From Lentisphaeria bacterium (lineage in GTDB: Bacteria > Verrucomicrobiota > Lentisphaeria > Victivallales > Victivallaceae), in NCBI GenBank assembly GCA_017507125.1, contig JAFWBQ010000068.1, positions 1 through 57,345 on the forward strand: a DNA stretch of 57,345 bases. Direction: 5' to 3'. How positions within the stretch are numbered: the stretch's first letter is position 1; each line of letters starts with the position of its first letter. Of the stretch, positions 1 to 7,709 are shown piece after piece. Made by a program: the position numbers and the translations under genes. The notes beneath the pieces are model-generated. The model was not told the origin of the DNA. It was given only the letters and a program-made list of their open reading frames with translations, and did no database searches.

Positions 1-132
1 GACCGGGATTTTGCTATTGCCTTCTTTCAGATTCCACCTCACGATGGACACCCTTGGCTTTCGCTAACAGTTCCTACTGACAAGGTCTGTATCGGACTTT
101 CACCGACGAGTCAATGCGCATGCCGCGCATAC
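1..132 (-). mobile_element. Group IIC intron, 5' end (truncated by window edge)
   Basis: Read on the minus strand, the first 132 bases match the start of domain I of bacterial class C group II introns such as the Oceanobacillus iheyensis intron. The order of conserved blocks is kept: a 5' end GTATGCGCGGCATGCGCAT, then GGTGAAAGTCC, GAACTGTTAGC, CAAGGGTGTCC and GTGGAATCTGAA. The intron runs out of the window to the left, so domains II-VI and any reverse transcriptase are not visible. The 5' boundary falls directly after a T-rich tract that ends a rho-independent terminator, the usual insertion site of class C introns. The boundary base is inferred from alignment to memory of the family. A short open frame on the plus strand here is a shadow of the intron RNA. 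Confidence 0.85.
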
Positions 133-133
133 T

Positions 134-173
134 AAAAAAAGGGAACTGTTTTTTACCGCAGTTCCCTTTTTCA
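134..173 (-). terminator. Rho-independent terminator after the first XRE gene
   Basis: An 8-bp perfect stem (141-148 with 159-166, GGGAACTG/CAGTTCCC) is flanked by A and T runs on both sides, so it can end transcription on either strand. On the minus strand it ends the XRE gene that stops at 184. The group IIC intron begins right after its T tract. Confidence 0.85.
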
Positions 174-183
174 CAGGCTGATT

Positions 184-471
184 TTACTGTCCATTGCGTC
201 TTATAATGGTGATCCGGCAGATGATTCCGGACTTTGACTTGGCAAAAAAACGGTTCTGGATCACTTGAGTAAAGATATCATTCTGTTCTTCGGGCGTTGC
301 GCCGAGATAGCGCATGATTTTTTCCAGAGCAGAGATACCAAGATGAAAATCTCCCTGTTTGATCTGAGTGATCGCCGCCGGAGAAACTCCCAGCAACCTT
401 GCAAGGTCACTTTGATTTTTCCTGCGTCTGAACAAAAGTGCTTCAATGCCGGACCATCCATTAACATCCAT
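184..471 (-). CDS. Small XRE-family helix-turn-helix regulator, copy 1
   Basis: A 95-residue protein with one XRE/Cro-type HTH at about residues 18-60 (SDLARLLGVSPAAITQIKQG is the helix-turn-helix core). It is followed by a short tail with the unusual hydrophobic-basic end SGIICRITIIRR. The start at 471 has an AAGGAG eight bases upstream. It is about 75% identical to the second copy at 2418-2705, and both have the same promoter layout. It most likely binds DNA as a dimer and regulates itself. The target genes are unknown, but the sodium-channel gene lies between the copies. It could instead be an antitoxin or a prophage-derived repressor, although no toxin gene or phage gene is adjacent. HTH call is firm; role is inference. 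Confidence 0.85.
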   Translation of the reverse strand: MDVNGWSGIEALLFRRRKNQSDLARLLGVSPAAITQIKQGDFHLGISALEKIMRYLGATPEEQNDIFTQVIQNRFFAKSKSGIICRITIIRRNGQ

Positions 472-513
472 TTTACAACTCCTTATTTTTATCTTAATGT
501 TGGCGCTAATATT

Positions 514-542
514 AATATAGCTTTTAATTAACTATTTTTCAA
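514..542 (-). promoter_or_regulatory. Promoter of XRE copy 1 with palindrome over the -10 box
   Basis: On the minus strand a TTGAAA -35 box (537-542) and a TATATT -10 box (514-519) are separated by 17 bp. The perfect palindrome ATATTAATAT (509-518) overlaps the -10 box, where a repressor would block polymerase. A second AT-rich block, ATTAATATTTTTATTTAA (559-576), sits upstream. The same three blocks with nearly the same spacing occur before copy 2, although the sequence between them has diverged. Confidence 0.75.
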
Positions 543-545
543 GAG

Positions 546-935
546 CAAAATAACATTAATTAATATTTTTATTTAATCATTTGCTTAATTTCAACTAAAC
601 AAAACAAAAAAAACAACAAGAAGACCGCCGTTTTATCATCAAACAGAAATACAAAAAAGCACTCCTTCACTCACACCGCGCCTTTATCAGCCATCGCGCC
701 GGACAATAATGATCTGACAGACCATTCCCGAAATCAAAACAGCAGATTTAACTATTGTCTTTTGTTTTTGGCCCTGTTTCCTTCACGGGTAGGTAAAATA
801 ATTTTTTTACAAAAAAACTTTTACAGACCGCTTTTTATTTTTGAGAACTCAAAAATGAAAAGCGTTACTGAAAAAGGTTTTCCGGCTTCGTTAAACTACG
901 CCGTGACAAGGGGAAAAGAGGAGTTCAGTTTTCGA
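546..935. other. Gene-poor AT-rich intergenic stretch
   Basis: Apart from a conserved AT block (559-576) belonging to the XRE promoter and a 3' gene stub (687-735), I see no supported gene. An open frame from 762 to 1199 on the plus strand has no family resemblance, no clear ribosome binding site and runs through a palindromic repeat, so I do not call it. Confidence 0.5.
687..735 (-). pseudogene. 3' stub of a third XRE regulator copy
   Basis: The last 15 codons of a third member of the XRE family remain in frame with a stop: the minus strand reads ISGMVCQIIIVRRDG and then TGA. This matches the tails SGIICRITIIRRNGQ and SGIICRIIIIRRDER of the two intact copies. Nothing upstream of it resembles the HTH part, so the rest has been deleted or replaced. 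It shows that this small gene family has duplicated and decayed at this locus. Confidence 0.75.
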
Positions 936-985
936 TTCTCGCAGCTAGTTACAGCTGCGAGTTATTCCGAAGCCGACGTTTCGGC
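936..985. repeat. Dispersed palindromic repeat, copy 1
   Basis: A 50-bp element with two hairpins: CTCGCAGCT...AGCTGCGAG and GCCGA...TCGGC. A second copy with about 80% identity lies at 39082-39130, and the hairpins are retained there in modified form. It resembles a REP-type extragenic element. Confidence 0.65.
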
Positions 986-1089
986 CCGCCCCAACTCCCT
1001 CAACCTTTTTTTACCGACCTTTGTCGGGAACAGCGCATTGTTTTTTATATTTAAAACACAAAAAGTATTTTTATTTTACCCTTTTTTAC

Positions 1090-1118
1090 TTGAAAATTCC
1101 CCAACGGTGCGATATATT
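1090..1118 (+). promoter_or_regulatory. Promoter for the sodium-channel gene
   Basis: TTGAAA (1090-1095), a 17-bp spacer and TATATT (1113-1118). Transcription would start near 1125 and give a leader of about 280 bases before the channel gene at 1408. No other plus-strand gene lies between. Confidence 0.6.
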
Positions 1119-1314
1119 ATCCGCTACAACAACAAAATTCAGATGTATTTTCACATGAAAAACATCCTTTTAATTAAAGCAGACGCTAAAAAAATATAAT
1201 ATTGGAATGCCCCTGAAACACAACCAACAAAAAAACTGAAAGCAAAAACACAGCCAGAGAGTGCATGTTTCCCGATCCATTTCACCGGAGCATATATATT
1301 TCAAGATACAGAGC

Positions 1315-1326
1315 AGTATTAATACT
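1315..1326. promoter_or_regulatory. Palindrome AGTATTAATACT in the channel leader
   Basis: A perfect 12-bp palindrome within the inferred 5' leader of the channel gene. Its core TATTAATA is the same core found in the ATATTAATAT palindromes over the -10 boxes of both flanking XRE genes. That makes it a candidate operator for the XRE proteins. This is inference from shared sequence only. Confidence 0.4.
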
Positions 1327-1407
1327 TCCTTCTTTCCACTTTAAAGAGACTGCAGTTTTAACAACACACAAAAAAACAACAAACACATTTTTTACTTGGA
1401 GAACCAA

Positions 1408-2298
1408 ATGAACACCAACGACAAACAGCCCCGGGAGATTGTTTCTGAAAAAATCTCCCCAACAGAAAAACTCAACATTTTCGGCAGGATCATCTATCAC
1501 CCAACCGTCCAGGCATGTATTACGATCTGCATTATCCTGAACTCCATACAACTCGGACTTGAAACTTTTCCATGGTGGAACAATTGCATGGGCTCCATCA
1601 GCAATCGAATCGACCACGCCTTCATCTGGATTTTTGCAGTTGAAGTCATCTTCAAACTCCTTTCTGACAAACAGCGCTTTTTCACAAAAGGATGGAACAT
1701 TTTCGACTTTATTGTCGTAGCGGTTTCTTTCATCCCCGGAAACGGCCCCTTCTCAATAATGCGGGCTTTCCGCATTTTCCGTACGCTGCGGCTGTTGAAT
1801 AAATTCCAACGTCTCCGCATCATCACCGAATCACTTTTTGTATCCATCCCCAGCATAGGCTGGATCTGCCTGCTTCTGACGATCTGGTTCTATATCTGCA
1901 GTGTCATTGCAACCACTCTTTTCGGAACCAAATTTCCGGAGTGGTTCGGCTCCATCTTCCGGTCAATGTATTCACTTTTCCAGATCATGACCCTGGAAAG
2001 TTGGTCCATGGGCATCGTACGGCCGGTCATGAAAGAGTTCCCCATGGCATGGCTGCTCTTTATTCCCTTTATCATTTTTGTAACTTACACTGTCATGAAC
2101 TTGTTTATCGGAATTCTGGTCACAGCCATTTCCGACATCCAGGCAGCAAAAAAAGAACAGGGTCTTAAAGAAGAAGAGCCCGGCAGCATCGAAGAAAAAA
2201 TTCTTTCAGAACTGCAGAAAATGCGTTCAGAGATCAAAGAGCTCAAAGCCGAAAATACTGATTTGAAGAGCATATTGAAGAACATCAACTCAAAGTAA
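1408..2298 (+). CDS. Bacterial voltage-gated sodium channel (NaChBac/NavAb family)
   Basis: A 296-residue single-domain six-helix channel subunit that should assemble as a tetramer in the inner membrane. The voltage sensor S4 carries four arginines at every third residue (IMRAFRIFRTLR). The pore selectivity filter TLESWSM (residues 195-201) is identical to that of NavAb and specifies sodium. S6 is followed by an acidic linker and a C-terminal coiled coil (EEKILSELQKMRSEIKELK), as in BacNav channels. I chose the ATG at 1408 because GGAGA lies seven bases upstream; a TTG four codons earlier overlaps that site. The gene stands alone between two XRE regulators. BacNav channels are linked to motility, chemotaxis and pH or osmotic responses in other bacteria; the role here is unknown. 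Family call is firm. Confidence 0.95.
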   Translation: MNTNDKQPREIVSEKISPTEKLNIFGRIIYHPTVQACITICIILNSIQLGLETFPWWNNCMGSISNRIDHAFIWIFAVEVIFKLLSDKQRFFTKGWNIFDFIVVAVSFIPGNGPFSIMRAFRIFRTLRLLNKFQRLRIITESLFVSIPSIGWICLLLTIWFYICSVIATTLFGTKFPEWFGSIFRSMYSLFQIMTLESWSMGIVRPVMKEFPMAWLLFIPFIIFVTYTVMNLFIGILVTAISDIQAAKKEQGLKEEEPGSIEEKILSELQKMRSEIKELKAENTDLKSILKNINSK

Positions 2299-2344
2299 TC
2301 CAAACACTTGCTGCCACACAAACAAAAAAAGAAGCTGTCGCAAA

Positions 2345-2390
2345 TGAAGTGCACCCCAAAAGTTGAACGCAACTTTCAAGGTGCACTTCA
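2345..2390. repeat. 46-bp palindrome resembling joined IS3-family ends
   Basis: The sequence starts TGAAGTGCACCCCAAAAGTT and ends with a near-mirror of it (GTGCACTTCA). Arms GAAGTGCACC/GGTGCACTTC (2346-2355, 2380-2389) and AAAGTTG/CAACTTT (2359-2365, 2370-2376) form a stem with a four-base loop. The TGNACTGNCCCCNAAAAGTT-like end resembles IS150-group IS3 terminal repeats. It may be the two ends of a deleted IS element or a very small MITE. It also lies just after the channel gene and could act as a transcription end, although it has no T tract. Confidence 0.55.
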
Positions 2391-2417
2391 GCAAGCCCCG
2401 CAAGGGCGTCATTGCTC

Positions 2418-2705
2418 TCACCGCTCATCGCGCCGGATAATAATGATCCGGCAGATGATCCCGGAATCCAATTTGTCAAAATAGCGGTTCTGAATCACCC
2501 GCGTGTAAATATCATCCTGTTCTTCAGGCGTTGCACCCAAATAATGCATAATTTTATCCAGAGCGGAAACTCCGAGTTGAAAATCACCCTGTTTGATTTG
2601 AGTGATCGCCGCAGGCGAAACTCCCAGCAGCCTGGCAAGATCACTCTGATTCTTTCTGCGCCTCAATAAAAGTTTTTCAATAACAGGCCATCCATTGATA
2701 TTCAT
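2418..2705 (-). CDS. Small XRE-family helix-turn-helix regulator, copy 2
   Basis: A 95-residue paralogue of the protein at 184-471, with an identical HTH core (residues about 18-60) and the same conserved tail (SGIICRIIIIRRDER). The start is placed at 2705 to match copy 1; an ATG one codon earlier (2708) is equally possible. AAGGAG lies upstream. The longer open frame to 2780 would run through the promoter and is rejected. Residue changes cluster outside the recognition helix, so both copies probably read the same operator. No terminator was found directly after it. A transcriptional role is inferred from the fold; the target is unknown. Confidence 0.85.
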   Translation of the reverse strand: MNINGWPVIEKLLLRRRKNQSDLARLLGVSPAAITQIKQGDFQLGVSALDKIMHYLGATPEEQDDIYTRVIQNRYFDKLDSGIICRIIIIRRDER

Positions 2706-2744
2706 CATCGCATCTCCTTTTTTTTCACGTTTGACGATGATATT

Positions 2745-2773
2745 AATATAGCCTGCGATTAACCAATTTTCAA
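2745..2773 (-). promoter_or_regulatory. Promoter of XRE copy 2 with palindrome over the -10 box
   Basis: Minus-strand TTGAAA (2768-2773), 17 bp, TATATT (2745-2750). The palindrome ATATTAATAT (2740-2749) covers the -10 box and the AT block ATTAATATTTTTATTTAA lies at 2791-2808, as in copy 1 (offset 51 bp here, 50 bp there). Conservation of these blocks amid diverged sequence suggests selection for regulation. Confidence 0.75.
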
Positions 2774-2871
2774 GAGACAAGTAAAAACAAATTAATATTT
2801 TTATTTAACCTATCACTTAATCTTACAAAGGTATTAATCCGGCATATATCTCAACACTTTGCAAAAACCAT

Positions 2872-2927
2872 AAAAAAAGCTCCTTCCGCCGCCTTTCACA
2901 AAAAAGGGACGCAGAAGGAGCTTTTTC
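2872..2927 (-). terminator. Rho-independent terminator after hisI
   Basis: On the minus strand AAAGCTCCTTC pairs with a GGAAGGAGCTTT arm that runs into a T7 tract. It lies 14 bases beyond the hisI stop and ends the hisG-hisI transcript. Confidence 0.8.
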
Positions 2928-2940
2928 CTCAAAAGATCTC

Positions 2941-3330
2941 TTATTTGTGACCTTTTCCGTAGACCTTTTCAGGATCAAAAAGCTGTTCACCAAGTTCAGT
3001 AAGAGATCCGTCCGCATTGAGCTTACGGAAGAAACAGCTGGCATGTCCGGTGTGGCAGGCGGCGCCGCCGATCTGTTCGACCTTGAAGATCACAGTATCT
3101 TCATCGCAGTCAACCAGAATTTCATGGACGATCTGCACATTGCCGGAGCTTTCCCCCTTGTGCCACAGCTTCTGGCGGGAACGGGAGAAATACACACCGT
3201 GTCCGGTTTTCAGGGTTTCGTTCCAGGACTCCTCGTTGATGTAGGCGAGCATAAGAACTTCGTTGGTCTTCCAATCCTGGGCGATAGCGGGGATCAAACC
3301 GCCGCACTTTTCAAAGTCAAGTTTCAGCAT
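2941..3330 (-). CDS. hisI: Phosphoribosyl-AMP cyclohydrolase
   Basis: A 129-residue stand-alone HisI, the third step of histidine synthesis: it opens the adenine ring of phosphoribosyl-AMP. The family core is clear: the [11 protein letters not shown] region, the [17 protein letters not shown] motif, and the metal-binding DCDEDT and [11 protein letters not shown] motifs with their cysteines and histidine. There is no fused HisE pyrophosphohydrolase domain, so the previous step must be encoded elsewhere. The gene follows hisG by 31 bp and shares its promoter and the terminator at 2872-2927. Histidine genes are scattered in this genome: hisF lies at 10.6 kb. Confidence 0.96.
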   Translation of the reverse strand: MLKLDFEKCGGLIPAIAQDWKTNEVLMLAYINEESWNETLKTGHGVYFSRSRQKLWHKGESSGNVQIVHEILVDCDEDTVIFKVEQIGGAACHTGHASCFFRKLNADGSLTELGEQLFDPEKVYGKGHK

Positions 3331-3361
3331 TTTTTACTATCCTTAAATTAAATTCAGAGAT

Positions 3362-4234
3362 TTACTCAATGATCTTGTTGAGGGGGAACTCCACAATACC
3401 TCTGGCTCCGGCACGTTTGAGATCGGGAATAAGTTCACGGGCAACATGCTCGGGAACGATGGTGTTGACAGCCACCCATTCCGCATCAGAGAGGGGGGAA
3501 ACGGTAGGCTTTTCCAAAGCGGGCAGCAGCTTGAGAACTGCGTCAAGCTCAGCCTTTTTGGCATTGAGCATAAGACCGCACTTGCCTTTTGCAAGCATCA
3601 CGCCCTGAAGCAGCATGGCAAGGTTTTCGATCTTGCGGCGCTTGAAGTCGGATTTCATGGCGTTGTGATTGGCGATAAAACGGGTGGTTGAAATGCAGAG
3701 AGTGTCAACGATCCGCAGATTATTGGCACGCAGAGAGGATCCGGTTTCAGTGATCTCAACGATGGCATCTGCCAGACGGGGAGGTTTCACCTCGGTTGCG
3801 CCCCAGGAAAACTCAACCTTGGCATTGACACCGTTTTCTGCCAGGTAACGCTGGGTCATGCCCACAGCTTCAGTGGAAATGCGTTTTCCCTCAAGATCCT
3901 TCACAGACTGAATGGGGGAGTCATTGGGCACAGCAAGGACCCAACGCAGAGGATTGGTTCCGACTTTTCCGTAAACAAGCTCAGCCGCCTCGTGGACATC
4001 AGAGTTGTTCTCTCTGATCCAGTCATAACCGGTAAGTCCGCAGTCGATGATGCCTTCTTCCACATACCGGGACATTTCCTGAGCGCGGATGAGCAGACAC
4101 TCGATTTCCGGATCATCAATGGAAGGGTAATAGGAACGGGAACTGATCTGGATCTTATAGCCGGCTTTGGCAAAAAGATCAACGGTGGATTGTTCAAGAC
4201 TCCCTTTCGGGATTCCGAGCATAAGTTTTTCCAT
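3362..4234 (-). CDS. hisG: ATP phosphoribosyltransferase, long form
   Basis: A 290-residue long-form HisG that commits ATP and PRPP to histidine synthesis. The catalytic domain covers about residues 1-205 ([11 protein letters not shown] start, then [20 protein letters not shown] and the phosphate-binding region ending in [19 protein letters not shown]). Residues about 210-290 form the C-terminal HisG_C domain that binds histidine for feedback inhibition, so no HisZ partner is needed. It is the first gene of a hisG-hisI operon. A consensus promoter lies 40-67 bases upstream. Confidence 0.96.
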   Translation of the reverse strand: MEKLMLGIPKGSLEQSTVDLFAKAGYKIQISSRSYYPSIDDPEIECLLIRAQEMSRYVEEGIIDCGLTGYDWIRENNSDVHEAAELVYGKVGTNPLRWVLAVPNDSPIQSVKDLEGKRISTEAVGMTQRYLAENGVNAKVEFSWGATEVKPPRLADAIVEITETGSSLRANNLRIVDTLCISTTRFIANHNAMKSDFKRRKIENLAMLLQGVMLAKGKCGLMLNAKKAELDAVLKLLPALEKPTVSPLSDAEWVAVNTIVPEHVARELIPDLKRAGARGIVEFPLNKIIE

Positions 4235-4272
4235 AATAAAAATCCTTTCTTGAATTACAATGTCTCAGGGAT

Positions 4273-4301
4273 AAAATACACCGACTTTGGCGTTTAGTCA
4301 A
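4273..4301 (-). promoter_or_regulatory. Promoter of hisG-hisI
   Basis: Minus-strand TTGACT (4296-4301), 17-bp spacer, TATTTT (4273-4278). I see no leader peptide with a histidine run and no attenuator between it and hisG. Confidence 0.65.
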
Positions 4302-4411
4302 GATAAAAAGCCTCTTTTTTCGCATTGTGGACTGGAAAAAATATCTTTTTGTGCTAAAGTAATAGAAATACCATAACAAAAACAATAATTTTTTGAAACA
4401 GGATATAAAAA

Positions 4412-5884
4412 ATGGGTACTTATCTGGCATTTGATCTTGGCGCTTCAAGCGGACGCGGCATACTCGGCACACTGAAAGACGGCAAACTTTCTCTCAAAGA
4501 AATACACCGTTTTCCCAACGGTCCCCTGGAAAAGGAGGGTTCTTTCTATTGGGACTACCCCGCTTTGGTCAATGAACTTAAAACCGGACTCAAAAAAGCT
4601 CTCGCTGAAACTTCTGCCATTGACGGTATCGCCATTGACACCTGGGGCGTAGACTATGCATTCTTCCGGGGGAATCCCCCGGAACTGGTGCGGCTCCCCT
4701 ACAACTACCGTGATCCCCGCACCGTGGCAGCGGCCGAAAAGCTCTGGAAGATCATACCTCAGGGAGAGCTTTACAAGCTCACCGGGATCCAGTGCATGAC
4801 TCTGAACACCATCTATCAGCTCTACGCCCACAGCCTTGAGCATCCTGAAGACTTTGAAAACAGCTGTTTCCTTGATATTCCTGACGCTCTGGCGCTGGGG
4901 CTGGGCGGAGATTTCTCTGCGGAGTACTCCCACGTTTCCACAACCAATCTTCTGGATCATGCCACAGGCTCCTGGTGCTGGGAGATCATTGACAAGCTGG
5001 GGCTGCCCCGGACCATCTTCCCCCCCGTCGTCCCCAGCTGCAGCTGCGGCGGCACACTCAGCGAAGCTCTTCAGAAAGAGCTGAACGCCCCTGCGCTCCC
5101 CATCTATAAAGCGGGTTCCCACGATACTGCAAGCGCCGTGCTGGCAGTTCCTGCGCCTCAGGAAGGCTCCTGGGCATATATCAGCGCCGGAACATGGGCG
5201 CTTCTCGGCGCCGAACTTGCCAAACCTGAGCTGACTGCCGAAGCTGAAAAGAATGGTTTCACCAATGAAGGGGGCGTGGGCGGCACCACCCGGTTCCTGA
5301 CCAACATCATGGGCAGCTGGCTCTTTCAGGAAACCCGCCGGGTCTGGAACGAATCCGGCAAGGATCTTTCCTTTGCCGATCTGGAAAATATGGCTCTGGA
5401 TGCTGAGTTCTGCTCATTTTTCATCAACCCCAACGATCCCGGTTTCGCAACTCCCGGCGACATGCCCAAACGCATCGCGGACTTCTGCGAGCGCACCGGA
5501 CAGGGACGCCCTGACTGCGACAGCGAGATCATCCGCGCCATTTATGATTCACTTGCCCTTTACTTCAAGTGTAAATTGGAAACTCTTGCCGAAGTCCGCA
5601 AAGACTCCTATGCCTGTTTGAACATCGTGGGCGGCGGCACCAAAGACAGACTCCTGATGCAGCTGACTGCTGACGCCCTGAACATTCCTGTGGTGGCGGG
5701 CCCCGTTGAAGCCACCGCCATCGGCAACGTACTGGGACAGGCTATCGCCGCAGGCGAGATCGCCGGAGCTGCTGAAGCCCGTCAGGTGGTGCGCGACTCC
5801 TTTGATGTGGTCCGCTACAATCCTGATCCCACAGTCCACGCGGGCTACATGCGTCACTTTGAACGCTTCAAGAAAGTGCTCTGA
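4412..5884 (+). CDS. rhaB: Rhamnulokinase (FGGY family)
   Basis: A 490-residue sugar kinase that phosphorylates L-rhamnulose in L-rhamnose breakdown. The N-terminal FGGY_N motif DLGASSGRGI matches RhaB closely, and IDTWGVDYAF is the usual second motif. The C-terminal half has the AGSHDTASAV and GGGTKDRLLMQLTADAL ATP-site motifs. Length is typical (about 490). No rhaA or rhaD is next to it, so the pathway is split in this genome. The stop overlaps by one base the start of the downstream binding-protein gene (TGATG), so the two are translationally coupled. L-fuculokinase is the main alternative, but the N-terminal motif favours rhamnulokinase. Confidence 0.9.
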   Translation: MGTYLAFDLGASSGRGILGTLKDGKLSLKEIHRFPNGPLEKEGSFYWDYPALVNELKTGLKKALAETSAIDGIAIDTWGVDYAFFRGNPPELVRLPYNYRDPRTVAAAEKLWKIIPQGELYKLTGIQCMTLNTIYQLYAHSLEHPEDFENSCFLDIPDALALGLGGDFSAEYSHVSTTNLLDHATGSWCWEIIDKLGLPRTIFPPVVPSCSCGGTLSEALQKELNAPALPIYKAGSHDTASAVLAVPAPQEGSWAYISAGTWALLGAELAKPELTAEAEKNGFTNEGGVGGTTRFLTNIMGSWLFQETRRVWNESGKDLSFADLENMALDAEFCSFFINPNDPGFATPGDMPKRIADFCERTGQGRPDCDSEIIRAIYDSLALYFKCKLETLAEVRKDSYACLNIVGGGTKDRLLMQLTADALNIPVVAGPVEATAIGNVLGQAIAAGEIAGAAEARQVVRDSFDVVRYNPDPTVHAGYMRHFERFKKVL

Positions 5885-7650
5885 TGCATTTTTGTTCCAT
5901 TCTGGCAACACTCTTTGCGGCGTTGCTCCTTTGCGGAGAAACGCCGCGGATCATTTATTCTGCCCAGGGGGGCAAAGTCAAGAGCTTTGACCCTGTGCTT
6001 GCGGATGATTTGGGATCATTCAATATCATCGGCGCTCTCTTTGATACACTGGTGCAATATGACTACACCCGGCGTCCTTACACGCTCAAGTGTTCCATGC
6101 TGGCGGAAATGCCCCGTTTTTCCAAAGATTTCCGCTCCTGCCGCTTTAAACTGCGCGCTGATCTGAACTTTGCGGATCATGCTGTTTTCAAAACACTTCC
6201 GCGGGGTACACGGATTACTGCGGACGATGTTTTCTTTTCTCTGAAACGCCTCTGCGATCCCCGGAAAAACAGTCCTCTTTACTGGATATTGCGGGGAAAG
6301 ATTGCCGGAATGGATCAATTCAGGAACGCCGCAGCAAAGGCAGCACCTTTTGACTTTTCGCCTTATGATTTACCCATCTCCGGCATGATCAGGCACAATG
6401 ATCTGGAGTTCACGCTCCGCTTTACTTCGCCTCAGCCCCGATTCCTCTATCTTCTTGCCATGCCCAGTACTGCCGTTGTCTCCCGGCAGGCCGAAGAGCA
6501 CTACCGCAGTAAATCCGGAGATTTTCCCGTCAGCTCCGGACCATTCATACTGAAAAAACATCAGCGGGACTACAAACTCCACCTGACCCGCAACCCCAAT
6601 TACCGCCGGGAGTTTTTTGCTGAAGCCGCCACTGCCTCTGACCGCAGACGTCCTCTGCCCCTTGCGGATGAGATCATTCTCTACACAGTCAAACAGCCGG
6701 TGACTGCGTGGCTTCTTTTTCTTCAGGGAAACATCGACTATAATGCCATCGGCAAGGATGATGCTGATCTTGTTGCGGGGGGGGAACTCCCTCAGGCACT
6801 TCAAAAGCGGGGGATCCGGCTTCTGCGTTCTCCCTCATTTGAAGTCCGCTACATCGGATTCAACTGCAACGATCCTCTGCTGGGAAAAAACCGGAAACTC
6901 CGTCAGGCTTTGAGTCTTGCCTACAATGTTCAGCGCCGGATCATCCACGCAAACGGTCAGCTTCTGCGCGCCCACACGCCCATTCCCCCCGGCGTGGCGG
7001 GGCACGACGCTGAGTTCCGCAACCCATGGAGTGCAGATGACCTTGCCAAAGCGCGCCAACTTCTTGCTGAAGCGGGATTCCCTGACGGTATGGATCCCCG
7101 GACCGGAAAACCGCTCAAGCTCACCTTTGACCAATCAGGTGACACGACTTCTCACCGCCAAATCGCCGAACTGACCCAAAAAGAGTTCAAAGAACTGGGC
7201 ATTGATCTTGAATGTATATTCAACTTCAAACCCCGCTTTTTTGACCGTCTGCGCCGCAACCGGATGCAGTTGTTCCGTCTTTCATGGACAGGGGACTACC
7301 CGGACGCTGAAAACTTTCTTCAACTCTTTTACTCCGGCAACTCAGGCAGCTGCAACCGGACCGGTTTTTCATCGGCGGAGTTTGACCGCCTTTACGAAAG
7401 GATCGTCACACTCCCTGATTCACTTGAGCGGCAGATTCTCTGCAAAGAGGCGGCAGCCCTGATTGCTGCTGAAGCGCCATGGATCTTTGAGGGATATCCT
7501 GTTTCCTACCAGCTTTTGAATCCGTGGCTGGAAAATTTTCTTCCCCATGATTTTGAATTCACCCGTCTCAAATACCTGACCATTGATCCTGCCAAACGGG
7601 AAAAAAGCCGCAAAAGTTTCAAACCTCTGAACTTCTCAGATTTGCGCTGA
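5884..7650 (+). CDS. Peptide-type ABC transporter substrate-binding protein (SBP family 5)
   Basis: A 588-residue periplasmic binding protein of the OppA/DppA family. Residues 1-20 form a signal peptide (MHFCSILATLFAALLLCGE). The mature part begins with the family pattern of FDPVLADDLGS and ITADDVFFSLKRL, and later has KLRQALSLAYNVQRRI, ARQLLAEAGFPDG and the WTGDYPDAENFLQLFY motif near residue 475. It starts inside the rhaB stop codon, so both are made from one mRNA. No permease or ATPase genes follow, so it must work with a distant transporter. Family 5 members bind peptides, but also nickel or oligosaccharides; coupling to rhaB hints at a rhamnose-containing ligand, which is inference. Confidence 0.88.
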   Translation: MHFCSILATLFAALLLCGETPRIIYSAQGGKVKSFDPVLADDLGSFNIIGALFDTLVQYDYTRRPYTLKCSMLAEMPRFSKDFRSCRFKLRADLNFADHAVFKTLPRGTRITADDVFFSLKRLCDPRKNSPLYWILRGKIAGMDQFRNAAAKAAPFDFSPYDLPISGMIRHNDLEFTLRFTSPQPRFLYLLAMPSTAVVSRQAEEHYRSKSGDFPVSSGPFILKKHQRDYKLHLTRNPNYRREFFAEAATASDRRRPLPLADEIILYTVKQPVTAWLLFLQGNIDYNAIGKDDADLVAGGELPQALQKRGIRLLRSPSFEVRYIGFNCNDPLLGKNRKLRQALSLAYNVQRRIIHANGQLLRAHTPIPPGVAGHDAEFRNPWSADDLAKARQLLAEAGFPDGMDPRTGKPLKLTFDQSGDTTSHRQIAELTQKEFKELGIDLECIFNFKPRFFDRLRRNRMQLFRLSWTGDYPDAENFLQLFYSGNSGSCNRTGFSSAEFDRLYERIVTLPDSLERQILCKEAAALIAAEAPWIFEGYPVSYQLLNPWLENFLPHDFEFTRLKYLTIDPAKREKSRKSFKPLNFSDLR

Positions 7651-7709
7651 AAAAACATTATTGCTCAAAAATCTTCCCCAAGGAGACGTTTCAGATCCTT
7701 CAAGCGCCA

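Noticed and set aside
1..132. Plus-strand open frame at the left edge that looks like a protein C-terminus
   Set aside because: It is the antisense of group IIC intron domain I, a known source of spurious protein annotations.
762..1199. 145-codon open frame on the plus strand upstream of the channel gene
   Set aside because: No recognisable family or ribosome binding site, it runs through a palindromic repeat and the inferred channel promoter, and the residue content is biased to Phe/Leu/Lys as expected of AT-rich noncoding DNA.
4235..4411. Histidine attenuator or riboswitch before hisG or rhaB
   Set aside because: No histidine-rich leader peptide and no recognisable riboswitch core; only a minus-strand promoter is supported.
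4445..5122. 225-codon minus-strand frame inside rhaB
   Set aside because: It is a shadow of the codon pattern of rhaB, with no family match.
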